The notes beneath the pieces were generated by a model. The model worked only from the letters and a program-made list of their open reading frames with translations, searched no databases and had not been told where the DNA came from. Positions 8,946 through 17,434 of a stretch of 64,000 nt of DNA are shown piece after piece. How positions within the stretch are numbered: position 1 is the first letter of the stretch; each line of letters opens with the position of its first letter. A program made the position numbers and the translations under genes. This stretch comes from Vibrio sagamiensis NBRC 104589 (lineage in GTDB: Bacteria; Pseudomonadota; Gammaproteobacteria; Enterobacterales; Vibrionaceae). The DNA lies in assembly GCF_007990935.1 (NCBI RefSeq), contig NZ_BJXJ01000010.1:1-64000 (forward strand). The letters are read 5' to 3'.

Positions 8946-9858
8946 ACATTTTTATAACCATTCAATATTGATACATTCGATTGTTCACTTATCGCTTGGT
9001 TGGAAGTTTGTTGTCAATCAGGCTTATGGCAGAAAATTTGTATTAACTCGATAGATACAACCCACTGAGTTATGACATAGGAACTTACTAATTCGCCATT
9101 GAATTGGTTTCACTTGCAACTTTTCTTTGCAGTCTAGAGATCGATGCCGAAAGATTCATGATTTGAAACACTTTTGGTCATTTTAAGCATTTCATATCCT
9201 CAAAAAACACATGGTATAATAAACCACTACTTGATGTATCTGTGATTTTGAGTGTAAATACACACCTTACTCATTTTCTCTTACGTAAAATCAGGCTCAC
9301 AGGCCAACAAATAGAAAAAAACCTGAGAGAAACCTCAGGTTATGGTTACAAAAACTGTTAGTCATAAAGAACGTAAGGAACAAAACTAACAGCCAGCTAC
9401 TCGTAACACCAAAAAGCTTCAATATTACTGATCGGCGGCCAAACCAAAAGTGTAATATCTAAGCTCTAGTCGAGGGGCGATTCACGTGTCCCCTTCTTCT
9501 ATTTTATTCTCTAGCCACGCACGCAGCCCACTAACCTGAAGGTCATTACTCACATTTCAAGTAACTGCTACTAACCTATTCTGCCAGTTATTAAAATAAA
9601 AATGCTCAAATAAAAATATTGTATAAAAAGAACATTTAATACTAAGCAAAGTAAATGTTACTAAACTGTATTAATATGAACCATATTCTACACTATAAAA
9701 AAGCATTATTTCTACTATTTGTAGCTTAATTTTATCAGTAATACAACACATAGCCCTGTTGATATAAAAGCCAAATAAGCAATGACGTTGAGATAGAAAA
9801 CAAAAGAGGCAGTATAAGGAGAACAACATGATGCTCTCCTTAACCAATGGAGCTTGAA
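8946..9858. other. Long intergenic region, no protein gene seen; possible minus-strand small RNA
   Basis: This 913-base stretch has no convincing open frame on either strand. It contains one strong minus-strand terminator (9315-9340). Upstream of it on the same strand lies a block at about 9390-9560 that is less AT-rich than its surroundings, with GGGGAC and GTCCCC-type short complementary runs. A small RNA or leader of about 150-220 nt ending at the terminator is possible. The flanks from 9580 to 9780 are very AT-rich and could hold promoters. Confidence 0.35.
9315..9340 (-). terminator. Rho-independent terminator, minus strand
   Basis: Read on the minus strand, ACCTGAG, a six-base loop and CTCAGGT are followed by a run of seven T. 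No annotated minus-strand gene ends just upstream of it, which suggests an unannotated transcript. Confidence 0.7.
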
Positions 9859-10797
9859 TTAGTCCGCAATAACGGCTTTAGGACGACGCTGAAACACTGT
9901 TTTTGGCGTTTTAGTCAGCAAAATACCAAACATTAAAGGTAACATCAGTAAGATCGATTGAGTGGATAGTACCTCATCATTAACGTAAGCACATAACAGC
10001 AATGCGACTAACGGAAAGATTAAAAAGCAAATAGATGCTTGAAAGGGTGTCGATACTTGGCCTAATTTAAAATATGCCACAATGCCACCGACACTCGCGA
10101 CCAACCCCAGATAAACAACAGCATAAACTGATTCCGAAGTAAAAGATGCGATGTCAATTGGCTCCAAAAACCCTGATAAAGCAAATAACAGCAGTGAAGC
10201 AATAAAACAAGGTATAGCATTATAGGTTAATACCGGGACATCTTTACAGAATTTTTGCACAAAGACATACATCACCGAATGCATTAATACCGCCAATCCT
10301 AATGACAATGTACCCAATAAATAATTTTCCCCACCTAGTTTCATCTCATTCCCTAAAATTAGGCATAAACTCACCACAGCGATCACCAACCCAAATGTTT
10401 GATGCTTTGCTAAACGTAAGCCAAGAAATATTCCAGACATAACCATCACAGCAACAGGCATATTTGCAAAAATAATTGACGCCAAACCAGAGGAAATATA
10501 TTGCTCACCGTAAATCATTAATGTGAATGGAAAAGCAAAATACATTACGGCGACGATCAGGATCCAACGGCGCTTACCTTTGGGGAAAAGTAACGGTTGT
10601 TTAAATAGTTTTGCCATTACAACTAGTAGAGGGGCAGCAAGCAAAAAGCGCATCCCTGTAGCGAAAACAGGTGGTATTGAGTGTAGAGCTATCTCCATCG
10701 CGAACCAAGTGGTTCCCCAAATAAGGCACACAGATAAAAACAGCAGTATCGTAAAAGATTTAGAATTCATGGCAGCAACTATTGATTGGGTTAACAT
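9859..10797 (-). CDS. DMT superfamily (EamA) transporter
   Basis: About ten membrane segments in two EamA repeats. The first repeat has the family start LFLSVCLIWGTTWFAMEIAL and FATGMRFLLAAPLL; the second begins LLGTLSLGLAVLMHSVMYVF. The protein is about 312 residues from the start MLTQSIV used here; the conserved hydrophobic start is nine codons further at MNSKSF, and a longer upstream start is also open. It is an inner-membrane exporter of unknown substrate. It is not closely similar by eye to the other EamA protein at 6986 beyond the shared fold. It is monocistronic, with a long intergenic region after its stop. Confidence 0.85.
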   Translation of the reverse strand: MLTQSIVAAMNSKSFTILLFLSVCLIWGTTWFAMEIALHSIPPVFATGMRFLLAAPLLVVMAKLFKQPLLFPKGKRRWILIVAVMYFAFPFTLMIYGEQYISSGLASIIFANMPVAVMVMSGIFLGLRLAKHQTFGLVIAVVSLCLILGNEMKLGGENYLLGTLSLGLAVLMHSVMYVFVQKFCKDVPVLTYNAIPCFIASLLLFALSGFLEPIDIASFTSESVYAVVYLGLVASVGGIVAYFKLGQVSTPFQASICFLIFPLVALLLCAYVNDEVLSTQSILLMLPLMFGILLTKTPKTVFQRRPKAVIAD

Positions 10798-11059
10798 GAT
10801 CCTGGTTTTTATTACCAGATTAATGTGCCACATTTTAGAAGCTTACCTTTAGAAAAACTTTATCATTTAGTTTTAATTAACACTTATTTTGGGAAAAAAT
10901 TCTATAACACTGGATATTTGTGGTTATTATTTTCAAAAAAATGAATCAATGAGGAATTTAGACATTTATTAATAACAGAAAGTAGCAAATAACTTGTTTA
11001 TATAGTGTGATATATGGAGTGGACATTGGGTGATCAGACGCTCTATGTAAGAATATATA

Positions 11060-11083
11060 CTCGAGTCGCACCTGCGACTCGAG
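11060..11083. terminator. Perfect hairpin downstream of the 11.1-kb secreted protein gene
   Basis: CTCGAGTCGCA and TGCGACTCGAG form an 11-bp perfect inverted repeat with a two-base centre. It lies 22 bases past the stop of the minus-strand gene. There is no good T-run (TATATATTCTT follows on the minus strand), so terminator function is probable but not certain. Confidence 0.5.
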
Positions 11084-11104
11084 CTTAATGACCAAAGGAA
11101 ATGA

Positions 11105-11755
11105 TTATTGAGAAACAAACTCAATACGTTTTTCACTGTACGACTGACGATCTTGAGTAAAGTTAATTTCAAGAGCCAATTGGCCATTAGGAGTACCATC
11201 AACCTGAGATACATTACAAAGAGCTATGTGAGATAGGTAGATATTCTCAGTAGGTCTAGCGAAGTAGTAAACCTGCTGGATTTTACACTCTCCAACATTC
11301 ATTCCTGAAGCTTGGAGTTCATTACGTTTACTAATGTAGTGTGGTCCAACTTCTAAAAGTTGCTCTGGCTCAAGCGTATATATTTTACTTTGGTAATAAT
11401 GCGTATATTCATTTGCAGCACCAAAGAGTTCAGTTTGAGGATCATATGAAATATCCAGTGCCCATTGAGCAATTTCTGATTCATCAGAAGGTAATTCACC
11501 TGGTTTAGAATAGAAACATTGTGCCTGGCTATGTATCCCATCCGGATCTTGCTGAATATATACTCTTGGAAGTATATTACAGTAATGCAGATTGAAACCA
11601 TCCTGCTCCATTCCTTTCTGAACTTCAAATGTTACTTCATATTCATCTTTTACTGATTGCGGTGATGAACCAGTAATATCCACAACGGTTATATTCGCTT
11701 CAGCTTGTAAACACACCAGTGCAGAAAAAGCCGCAAAAAACTTTAATCCTTTCAT
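11105..11755 (-). CDS. Secreted hypothetical protein
   Basis: A 216-residue protein with a clear signal peptide, MKGLKFFAAFSALVCLQAEA, and cleavage likely after AEA. The start is chosen because AGAGG lies six bases upstream; an upstream in-frame ATG would bury the signal peptide. The mature part is acidic and has several Cys (LHYCNILPR, AQCFYSKPG, VGECKIQQ, ALCNVSQVD), suggesting disulfides in the periplasm or outside the cell. No domain is recognised. It lies tandem with another small secreted protein gene on the same strand, 220 bases away. Confidence 0.65.
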   Translation of the reverse strand: MKGLKFFAAFSALVCLQAEANITVVDITGSSPQSVKDEYEVTFEVQKGMEQDGFNLHYCNILPRVYIQQDPDGIHSQAQCFYSKPGELPSDESEIAQWALDISYDPQTELFGAANEYTHYYQSKIYTLEPEQLLEVGPHYISKRNELQASGMNVGECKIQQVYYFARPTENIYLSHIALCNVSQVDGTPNGQLALEINFTQDRQSYSEKRIEFVSQ

Positions 11756-11975
11756 TTTCAACCTCTTATTAACAATTCGAATTAAAGTTAACTTAATTAA
11801 AATAACAGATCCATCAAAACAATTCATTAAAGTGATGCTTGTTCATAATTTTATAAAATAAAACAATGCATTTTAATGCACTGCATCAAAGTGACGCTTG
11901 CTATTACGCGGCTTTTCAAATTAACCTAGCACACATGCTATTGTTACATAAGTGATTTTTAAGCTCACCAAAGTT

Positions 11976-12371
11976 CTAATTGACTACTCTTGTCACTTCA
12001 TAGCCACCATTTCGGTGAATGACTGCAAAATGACTAAATGAAGTACCTGAAGAAATATATGGCTTAGCTTCAACATTTCCATCATCCGTTGCAACTGTCG
12101 CTGTTACTTTAGTAACAAGACAGATTCCTCGACTATCATCCACCCATTTATGGCTTGCATTGACCACAAATGAACTCTGTAAACAGACAGCAAAATCCAC
12201 TTCGCCAGACACGTGATAAGCCGTAGAGTTATCAATAGTAACGTATGGATAACTCCATGAATTAGTATTGGCATCGTACACTAAGTTTCCTTCTTCAGAC
12301 GCTAATCCAAAATGAGAATATACGATGTTTAATAGCCCGAAAGATAATATCTTTTTCCAACTGCTTTTCAT
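11976..12371 (-). CDS. Secreted hypothetical protein
   Basis: A 131-residue protein with a signal peptide (MKSSWKKILSFGLLNIVYSH, cleavage near GLAS). The start has GAGG six bases upstream, better than the ATG ten codons before it. The mature part has two Cys (FAVCLQ and GICLVT) that could form one disulfide, and beta-rich sequence ending YEVTRVVN. No family is recognised. It may belong with the neighbouring secreted protein gene downstream. Confidence 0.6.
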   Translation of the reverse strand: MKSSWKKILSFGLLNIVYSHFGLASEEGNLVYDANTNSWSYPYVTIDNSTAYHVSGEVDFAVCLQSSFVVNASHKWVDDSRGICLVTKVTATVATDDGNVEAKPYISSGTSFSHFAVIHRNGGYEVTRVVN

Positions 12372-12749
12372 TTTTAACCTCACTTGATCTCGACATTTCA
12401 AAATGCCATTAATAGATTGAGTTTATTGACGTTAACTGGCTGAGTAATCTCACAAGCTAATAATCATCCAGATGAATATGATGATGTTAATTTTCAGTAC
12501 AATAATCATCCGTCAATAGAGCACTATCATATTCGTTCTATATCAAGCTTACCGTTAAGCAGGTTACGGGGTTTTATCGATTTATTGATGATTTAATTCT
12601 TGGCCAATTAATTCAAAACTCTGTGGGTTAAATACTTCTCCATTTGTTCTTTCTCCAGATATCGGAGGCTTATCACACGTTATCTATTCACACTTCATCA
12701 GCATGGTGCCAAACTGGTCTTAATCTTTGTAATAAGAATAGGTAAATTA
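12372..12749. other. Divergent intergenic region between secreted protein and phosphodiesterase genes
   Basis: No open frame of interest. The stretch separates a minus-strand gene from a plus-strand gene and should hold both promoters. It has short AT-rich runs but no operator, terminator or promoter that I can place with confidence. Confidence 0.4.
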
Positions 12750-15641
12750 ATGAGTTGGTCAAAACGTTATGTTCTTCCTGCTGTTCTATCAAGTGTATTG
12801 ACGATAGCAACGGCCCAAGCATCTATCGGAGAGACTCCGGTCATCGGTACAGTCTTTAATTCCACTGAGATCTTAAAAAACCAAGTCGCCTCTAGTCTCA
12901 CTTACTCAACAACTTTTGCTCGGGATCTATCATTGTTTACGATTGGAGGGATGACTTTAGAAGCTTACCTAGCGACATTACCTCTTGAAAAAGAGACTAA
13001 GCTCAGAGTGATGTCTCAAATTGCTGATCCAACCTACTCGATCCCCCTTGGGTATTTTCTCTATCAGTTTTATGACCGTTACTCAGGGCTCGATGATAAA
13101 GATCAGTTTAAAGCTTACCTTCTGGAAACATACGATAAAAAGGCGCTGACTCAATTTGAACATGCGTTATTTAGCCTAAATGAAGATCATCAACTTGAAG
13201 AAAAAAAACACGCTAAAGACCAAGCTCATCAAGAAGGTCTGGTGATTGATAATGAATTTATCGCAGCGATGGTGACAGTCTATGATGCATTATTTCAAAT
13301 AGGCCAATGGCAAGATACACAACAACTGCCCGATCACTACACTTATTTGAGCCAATCCCAAGAGGATCTTGAGCTCGTTGCAAAAATTCAGCCCATTGTG
13401 ATTAACATAATGCAACAAGCTGCATCAGGAATGGCTGACGGTGATATGAAGCATGCCGTAGAGGCTATCATCGAAGATAATCAACCGAAGAACCTTTCTA
13501 AGCCGAACAATAAAGCGCAAGCTCTGACGATAACACTGATTGATTTTGTGCGCTTAAATGTCTTAAAAGGATATCGTCAATTTGTGTATCAAGATGAAAA
13601 ACAGCAAAAGCTGGATCAGTGGTTGCAAACAACATTCGATGAACAACCAGAAAAAGTGCTCGCTTTTTTACAGTCACAGCAAAATCGTCGATTTGGAGTG
13701 CAAATTGTTGTGGATGGCCTGCAGCAAGGATTACTCGAAGGTCTCGTTGACCCAAATACACCTTTTTTGGATCAGGTGAATCAACGGCATGATCATTTTA
13801 CTCACCTCTACCCACCCAAATCAAGTGCCACTCCAGAGCAGCAACAATCTGTTGATTTTCTGAAAGCGTTAGCCTCTCAAAATTATGATGACCCGCTTTA
13901 TCTGCCCTTTTTTAAGCAGTTGTACCAAGACTACAAACCATCTATTACTCGAGTGGGTATCTCTTCAACTCCGACAATAAGCGTAAGAAATCTGCCTATA
14001 GTAAAAACAGGGGCAAAGGTTTCTGGTCACAAAGGGACTGGCATTCCTAACTTTCATTTCATCGACCGTAACGCTGACAGAGCCTATTACTTTTTCGGCA
14101 ATGACGCTTTACAGCTCGACAAACTTCTTCAAGAAAATCAAGTTGAGACTATGTTTGATAGGCTTGTTCACTTAAAAACACTCAACTGTAATGCCCAATA
14201 TGATTGGAATGCACACACTAGCTACGACGGATTAGTGAACTTGGGAGTGGGAGAAAGCTTAAGAGACTTTGGTGAGAAACGCTGCCTAAGAGAACTGACG
14301 CAACGCGCTGAAACCGAACAAAAGCTGAGCAAAATGCGTCAACAGCTGATTCAAGATATTCAAGGCTACCAAGCTCTATCCGGATGGCAGTTTTTAACTA
14401 AACTAAGCCGCAAATGGGTGATCCAACAAGATCTAGAAAAACTGGCTCAGTTAGATGGTCAAGGAATGCCTGACTACACATTGATTTATAACCCATGGCC
14501 CGATCACTTTGCCCACTTTTATGGGCCGTTCAGTGACGAAGTGATCATGCCAAGCGGTGAACTCAACAGGCTCGATTATTGGCTCCGACAAATCGAAGGG
14601 GCTTACAAAAAAGCTGGCGTTTATCAGCAAACATTGTGGGGAATGGCAGGAGATCATGGTTTAACGCCTGTTTATCACACACTTAATCCTGAAAAAGTGA
14701 TATTCAAACCACTGGCTGAAAAGCTGGGTTATGCACTTAATATCAAGAAGATTTCTTCCGATGAAGGCGAAGGCCCAAAAATAACCAACGCTCTAAATTA
14801 CCCCAGCAATAATGATATGGATGTCATCGTCGCCTCCACTGCTGGAGGGAACTTTATGATGGATCTGTTTAATTCTCGCCATGGGTGGGAAGTGCAACCT
14901 ATCTACAGTGAGCTGATTAACTGGCAGCCAATTAACCACACAGGTAAAGCATCGGTCGATATTATTTCCGAAACCATCAACGATCTTGATGGTACTCTCG
15001 ATTACTTGGTTGTGCGAGAAACAGCTTGCGACCTTAATCAATGTTCTGTTCGTTTGAGTGCTAAACGAAATGGAAAACGTCATGACGAGATCATTAGCCA
15101 TAAGCAAGGGCGTTACTTCTACGGGAATGCGAACAAAGACTCTGGTGAAACTCATTTACTAGAAGTTCAGCAACTCAATCCATACTTACCTCAACCTAAC
15201 CCACGTGAACTCGACCGTTTTGCAGCCTTGCTGCAAAAATGTCTTCATCAAGCTAAACGAGAAGATACTTCAACATGGTGTAATGGTCATGAGTGGAGAG
15301 AGCTCACTCACTTTACACCACGACCTGATTCTGTCATTCAGCTCGCCAAACTCTATGAGGAGGACCGCGCAGGTACCATTAACTTATTCCCAGTCGAAGG
15401 CATTGGGTTTAATACCATGGTTCCTGGTCGTCATGCTGGAGAAAGCTACCTTGAAAAAGATGCTTTCTTAGGGTTCTGGGGCGCTCCAATTGGTGACAAT
15501 GTGACTCCACTAACTTCTGTTGCCAATGGTTCGCTGGCGCCGACAATCTTTGAATACCTTACGGGCGAAAGCGTCAAAGAGGGCCAAAATGGCTGGGGTT
15601 TCCCATCCGTCCTAGATCAACTTGACGTTTCTGTTCAGTAA
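12750..15641 (+). CDS. Secreted phosphodiesterase/nucleotide pyrophosphatase-like enzyme, alkaline phosphatase superfamily
   Basis: A 963-residue protein with a signal peptide (cleavage after TAQA, near residue 24). Residues about 30-410 are mostly helical and not recognised. The alkaline phosphatase-superfamily core follows. GTGIPNF near residue 429 probably carries the nucleophilic Thr. PDHFAHFYGP near 583 matches the PDxxGHxYGP metal motif of nucleotide pyrophosphatase/phosphodiesterases. AGDHGLTP near 634 and GRHAGESY near 893 supply further metal ligands. The enzyme should hydrolyse phosphodiester or phosphate-ester substrates outside the cytoplasm with two metal ions. It is much longer than typical 400-500-residue members because of the N-terminal half. 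Monocistronic, it is followed by a palindromic hairpin. The substrate is unknown. Confidence 0.75.
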   Translation: MSWSKRYVLPAVLSSVLTIATAQASIGETPVIGTVFNSTEILKNQVASSLTYSTTFARDLSLFTIGGMTLEAYLATLPLEKETKLRVMSQIADPTYSIPLGYFLYQFYDRYSGLDDKDQFKAYLLETYDKKALTQFEHALFSLNEDHQLEEKKHAKDQAHQEGLVIDNEFIAAMVTVYDALFQIGQWQDTQQLPDHYTYLSQSQEDLELVAKIQPIVINIMQQAASGMADGDMKHAVEAIIEDNQPKNLSKPNNKAQALTITLIDFVRLNVLKGYRQFVYQDEKQQKLDQWLQTTFDEQPEKVLAFLQSQQNRRFGVQIVVDGLQQGLLEGLVDPNTPFLDQVNQRHDHFTHLYPPKSSATPEQQQSVDFLKALASQNYDDPLYLPFFKQLYQDYKPSITRVGISSTPTISVRNLPIVKTGAKVSGHKGTGIPNFHFIDRNADRAYYFFGNDALQLDKLLQENQVETMFDRLVHLKTLNCNAQYDWNAHTSYDGLVNLGVGESLRDFGEKRCLRELTQRAETEQKLSKMRQQLIQDIQGYQALSGWQFLTKLSRKWVIQQDLEKLAQLDGQGMPDYTLIYNPWPDHFAHFYGPFSDEVIMPSGELNRLDYWLRQIEGAYKKAGVYQQTLWGMAGDHGLTPVYHTLNPEKVIFKPLAEKLGYALNIKKISSDEGEGPKITNALNYPSNNDMDVIVASTAGGNFMMDLFNSRHGWEVQPIYSELINWQPINHTGKASVDIISETINDLDGTLDYLVVRETACDLNQCSVRLSAKRNGKRHDEIISHKQGRYFYGNANKDSGETHLLEVQQLNPYLPQPNPRELDRFAALLQKCLHQAKREDTSTWCNGHEWRELTHFTPRPDSVIQLAKLYEEDRAGTINLFPVEGIGFNTMVPGRHAGESYLEKDAFLGFWGAPIGDNVTPLTSVANGSLAPTIFEYLTGESVKEGQNGWGFPSVLDQLDVSVQ

Positions 15642-15656
15642 CGATAAAACGCAGCG

Positions 15657-15698
15657 TACCCAAGTGACCCGCTTCTAGAGGGTGAAGTCACTTGGGTA
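15657..15698. repeat. Short palindrome of the TACCCAAGT family after the phosphodiesterase gene
   Basis: TACCCAAGTGAC pairs with GTCACTTGGGTA across an 18-base centre, a perfect 12-bp stem. It begins 16 bases after the stop codon and could act as a terminator-like structure, though no T-run follows. Its arms match the ends of the 268-bp element next to it. Confidence 0.65.
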
Positions 15699-15789
15699 TA
15701 AGGTATAAATCTCAACTCATGACTTATTAATTGTGGTTAGGACAACTTGGCTGCAAAATTGCGATTGACGATTTTGGCATAGAGTACTC

Positions 15790-16057
15790 TATACCCAAGT
15801 AACCTCAAGATGCTGCGTTCAGCGAGATGACCTTAACTCTCAGGCGCGGCAACGATTCGAAGATATAGTGGCTCTACATTGAGAATCGTTAACAAAGTCT
15901 GAGAGTTAAGGTCGCTCGCCCTTTGGGAGCGAGTCACTGAGCCGACTTCTTGCGTCAGACAACTTGGAAAGAGCTGGCTATTCCGCTTCGTTGTCTTCCT
16001 TGAATTCGACTCAGTGACCTCGCTCTGAATCAAGCATCTTGAAGTCACTTGGGTATA
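15790..16057. mobile_element. 268-bp MITE-like palindromic element
   Basis: The left end TATACCCAAGTAACCTCAAG and the right end (reverse complement) TATACCCAAGTGACTTCAAG form near-perfect terminal inverted repeats of about 35 bp. Inside are nested hairpins: GACCTTAACTCTCAG with CTGAGAGTTAAGGTC, and TCACTGAG with CTCAGTGA. The short open frame across it is a by-product of the palindromes. It codes for no transposase, so it is a non-autonomous or structural repeat. Confidence 0.75.
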
Positions 16058-16141
16058 GTTAGTTAATCTACAAAACACTATCGAACTAGCACGATTCTTG
16101 GCCAATCTCCACCGCCAATCATTCGAACTTTCCAAGTCAGA

Positions 16142-17173
16142 TTAAGGTGCGTAGTTTAGGGCAATAATACTGGATATTAACTTAGGCCCGGGAAAATCAG
16201 CAGCAACGATACCTGCAAACGTGATGTTATTTCCCTCAATATAATTTGCAGCCAATGTGTTAGTTCCTTCAAAGCCAATAACGCAAAATATACCCATACA
16301 CCACAATCTTGGAAAATCTGTAAATATTGTGTTGTCCGACGTGAGAACCCCGGTAAACAAACGATCGCCATCAGTATCTGGCGTACTATGCCCACTAGCA
16401 ACAAAATATGGGAAACTACCAACAGAAGCACTTAAATAGTTGATAGAACCTTTGTTTTTACCCTGTGTTAATTGCTCCTGCGCCCAGTCAAAGTGAAATT
16501 TTATCTTTTCCCATTTTGAGTAAAGAGCCCAATTAGAATCAATCTTCCAAGCATCTTGTATTTTAAACGAGTTGTACAATAAACCCGTACGATGCTCAGG
16601 CAGACTAGCAAAGTTTTGCAGTATCACTAATTTTCCTCTTACTTCACCCAAGCTTGGAGACTCATTATCACCAGCCCAAAATAATGCGCGGTATCGATTT
16701 ACGTATCTTAAAAAGGTTTCGTCAAATCGTTCATTATTATTTTCACCCCTATATTCATTACGAACTCTCATTAAAACCGTTTCAGTGGGATGCTCAATCA
16801 GAAAGTCGCGTACATGGTTTAAAACATTTCCAAACATTCTTTGCTGAAAAACACTGCCATGGTGAACAGCCAGTACGTTTTCAACTTGCCTTAATCGAAT
16901 ATCCAGAAAACGTATTCCAGAACGTAACTGTTCATCGATAGGAAGCGTCTGCGTAATAACGATATCTCCTCCCAAAAATGAAGCTGAATTGTGTGTACCA
17001 GGAATACTCATTTCACGAATAAGCACTCTGTCATCAATGCTTTGCATCCAGTCGCTATACCAAATTGGGTTTTGCGTATCATGTAGATAGCTACCATCAT
17101 CATGCGCTTGGCTGAAGGAAGAATATAAACACATAACCATTGAAATAATATAAGTAATTGTCAGAATGCGCAT
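16142..17173 (-). CDS. Secreted phosphatidylinositol-specific phospholipase C
   Basis: A 343-residue protein with a signal peptide (cleavage after SQA, residue 23). The PI-PLC X domain is plain: SIPGTHNSAS with catalytic His61, the block FLDIRLR with Asp91 and Arg93, and AVHHG with the second catalytic His at 104-105. Bacterial PI-PLCs cleave phosphatidylinositol or GPI anchors to diacylglycerol and inositol cyclic phosphate, and act outside the cell. Since bacteria of this kind make little PI, the target is probably a eukaryotic host membrane. That is an inference. The C-terminal third contains two Cys (WCMG and FCVI). It is monocistronic, with the 268-bp palindromic element after its stop. 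Confidence 0.85.
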   Translation of the reverse strand: MRILTITYIISMVMCLYSSFSQAHDDGSYLHDTQNPIWYSDWMQSIDDRVLIREMSIPGTHNSASFLGGDIVITQTLPIDEQLRSGIRFLDIRLRQVENVLAVHHGSVFQQRMFGNVLNHVRDFLIEHPTETVLMRVRNEYRGENNNERFDETFLRYVNRYRALFWAGDNESPSLGEVRGKLVILQNFASLPEHRTGLLYNSFKIQDAWKIDSNWALYSKWEKIKFHFDWAQEQLTQGKNKGSINYLSASVGSFPYFVASGHSTPDTDGDRLFTGVLTSDNTIFTDFPRLWCMGIFCVIGFEGTNTLAANYIEGNNITFAGIVAADFPGPKLISSIIALNYAP

Positions 17174-17325
17174 TGTTAATGCTCCAATTTATTTAGACAT
17201 GATCAACTCTAGACATGACTTAAATAAAAAGTGAGTACTAAACAATATTAATGTGACCTTGAACAATCATAAATATAATAATACTGCTATTATCAATTGG
17301 GTTATATTTAAATCGTTAAAATAAT

Positions 17326-17353
17326 AAAAAAGCAGCATTATAGCTGCTTTTTT
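17326..17353. terminator. Bidirectional Rho-independent terminator after the RND operon
   Basis: AAAAAAGCAGC, a six-base loop and GCTGCTTTTTT. The A and T runs make it work in both directions. It lies 82 bases beyond the stop of the minus-strand RND pump gene. Confidence 0.85.
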
Positions 17354-17434
17354 ATTATTAGTGCTTTTCTTACATACTTTGCCCATAACTTAATCAGGCA
17401 AACTTTTGGCCTCAAACGATTTTATTTTTTGACC

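Larger units (their letters stand above)
15642..16141. other. Intergenic region filled by two palindromic repeats
   Basis: No gene is supported. The stretch holds a short hairpin at 15657-15698 and a 268-bp element at 15790-16057, both listed separately. Only about 80 bases separate the second element from the end of the PI-PLC gene. Confidence 0.6.

Noticed and set aside
15833..16135. 100-codon minus-strand open frame
   Set aside because: It runs through the nested palindromes of the 268-bp repeat and its translation follows the inverted repeats; no ribosome site or recognisable protein.
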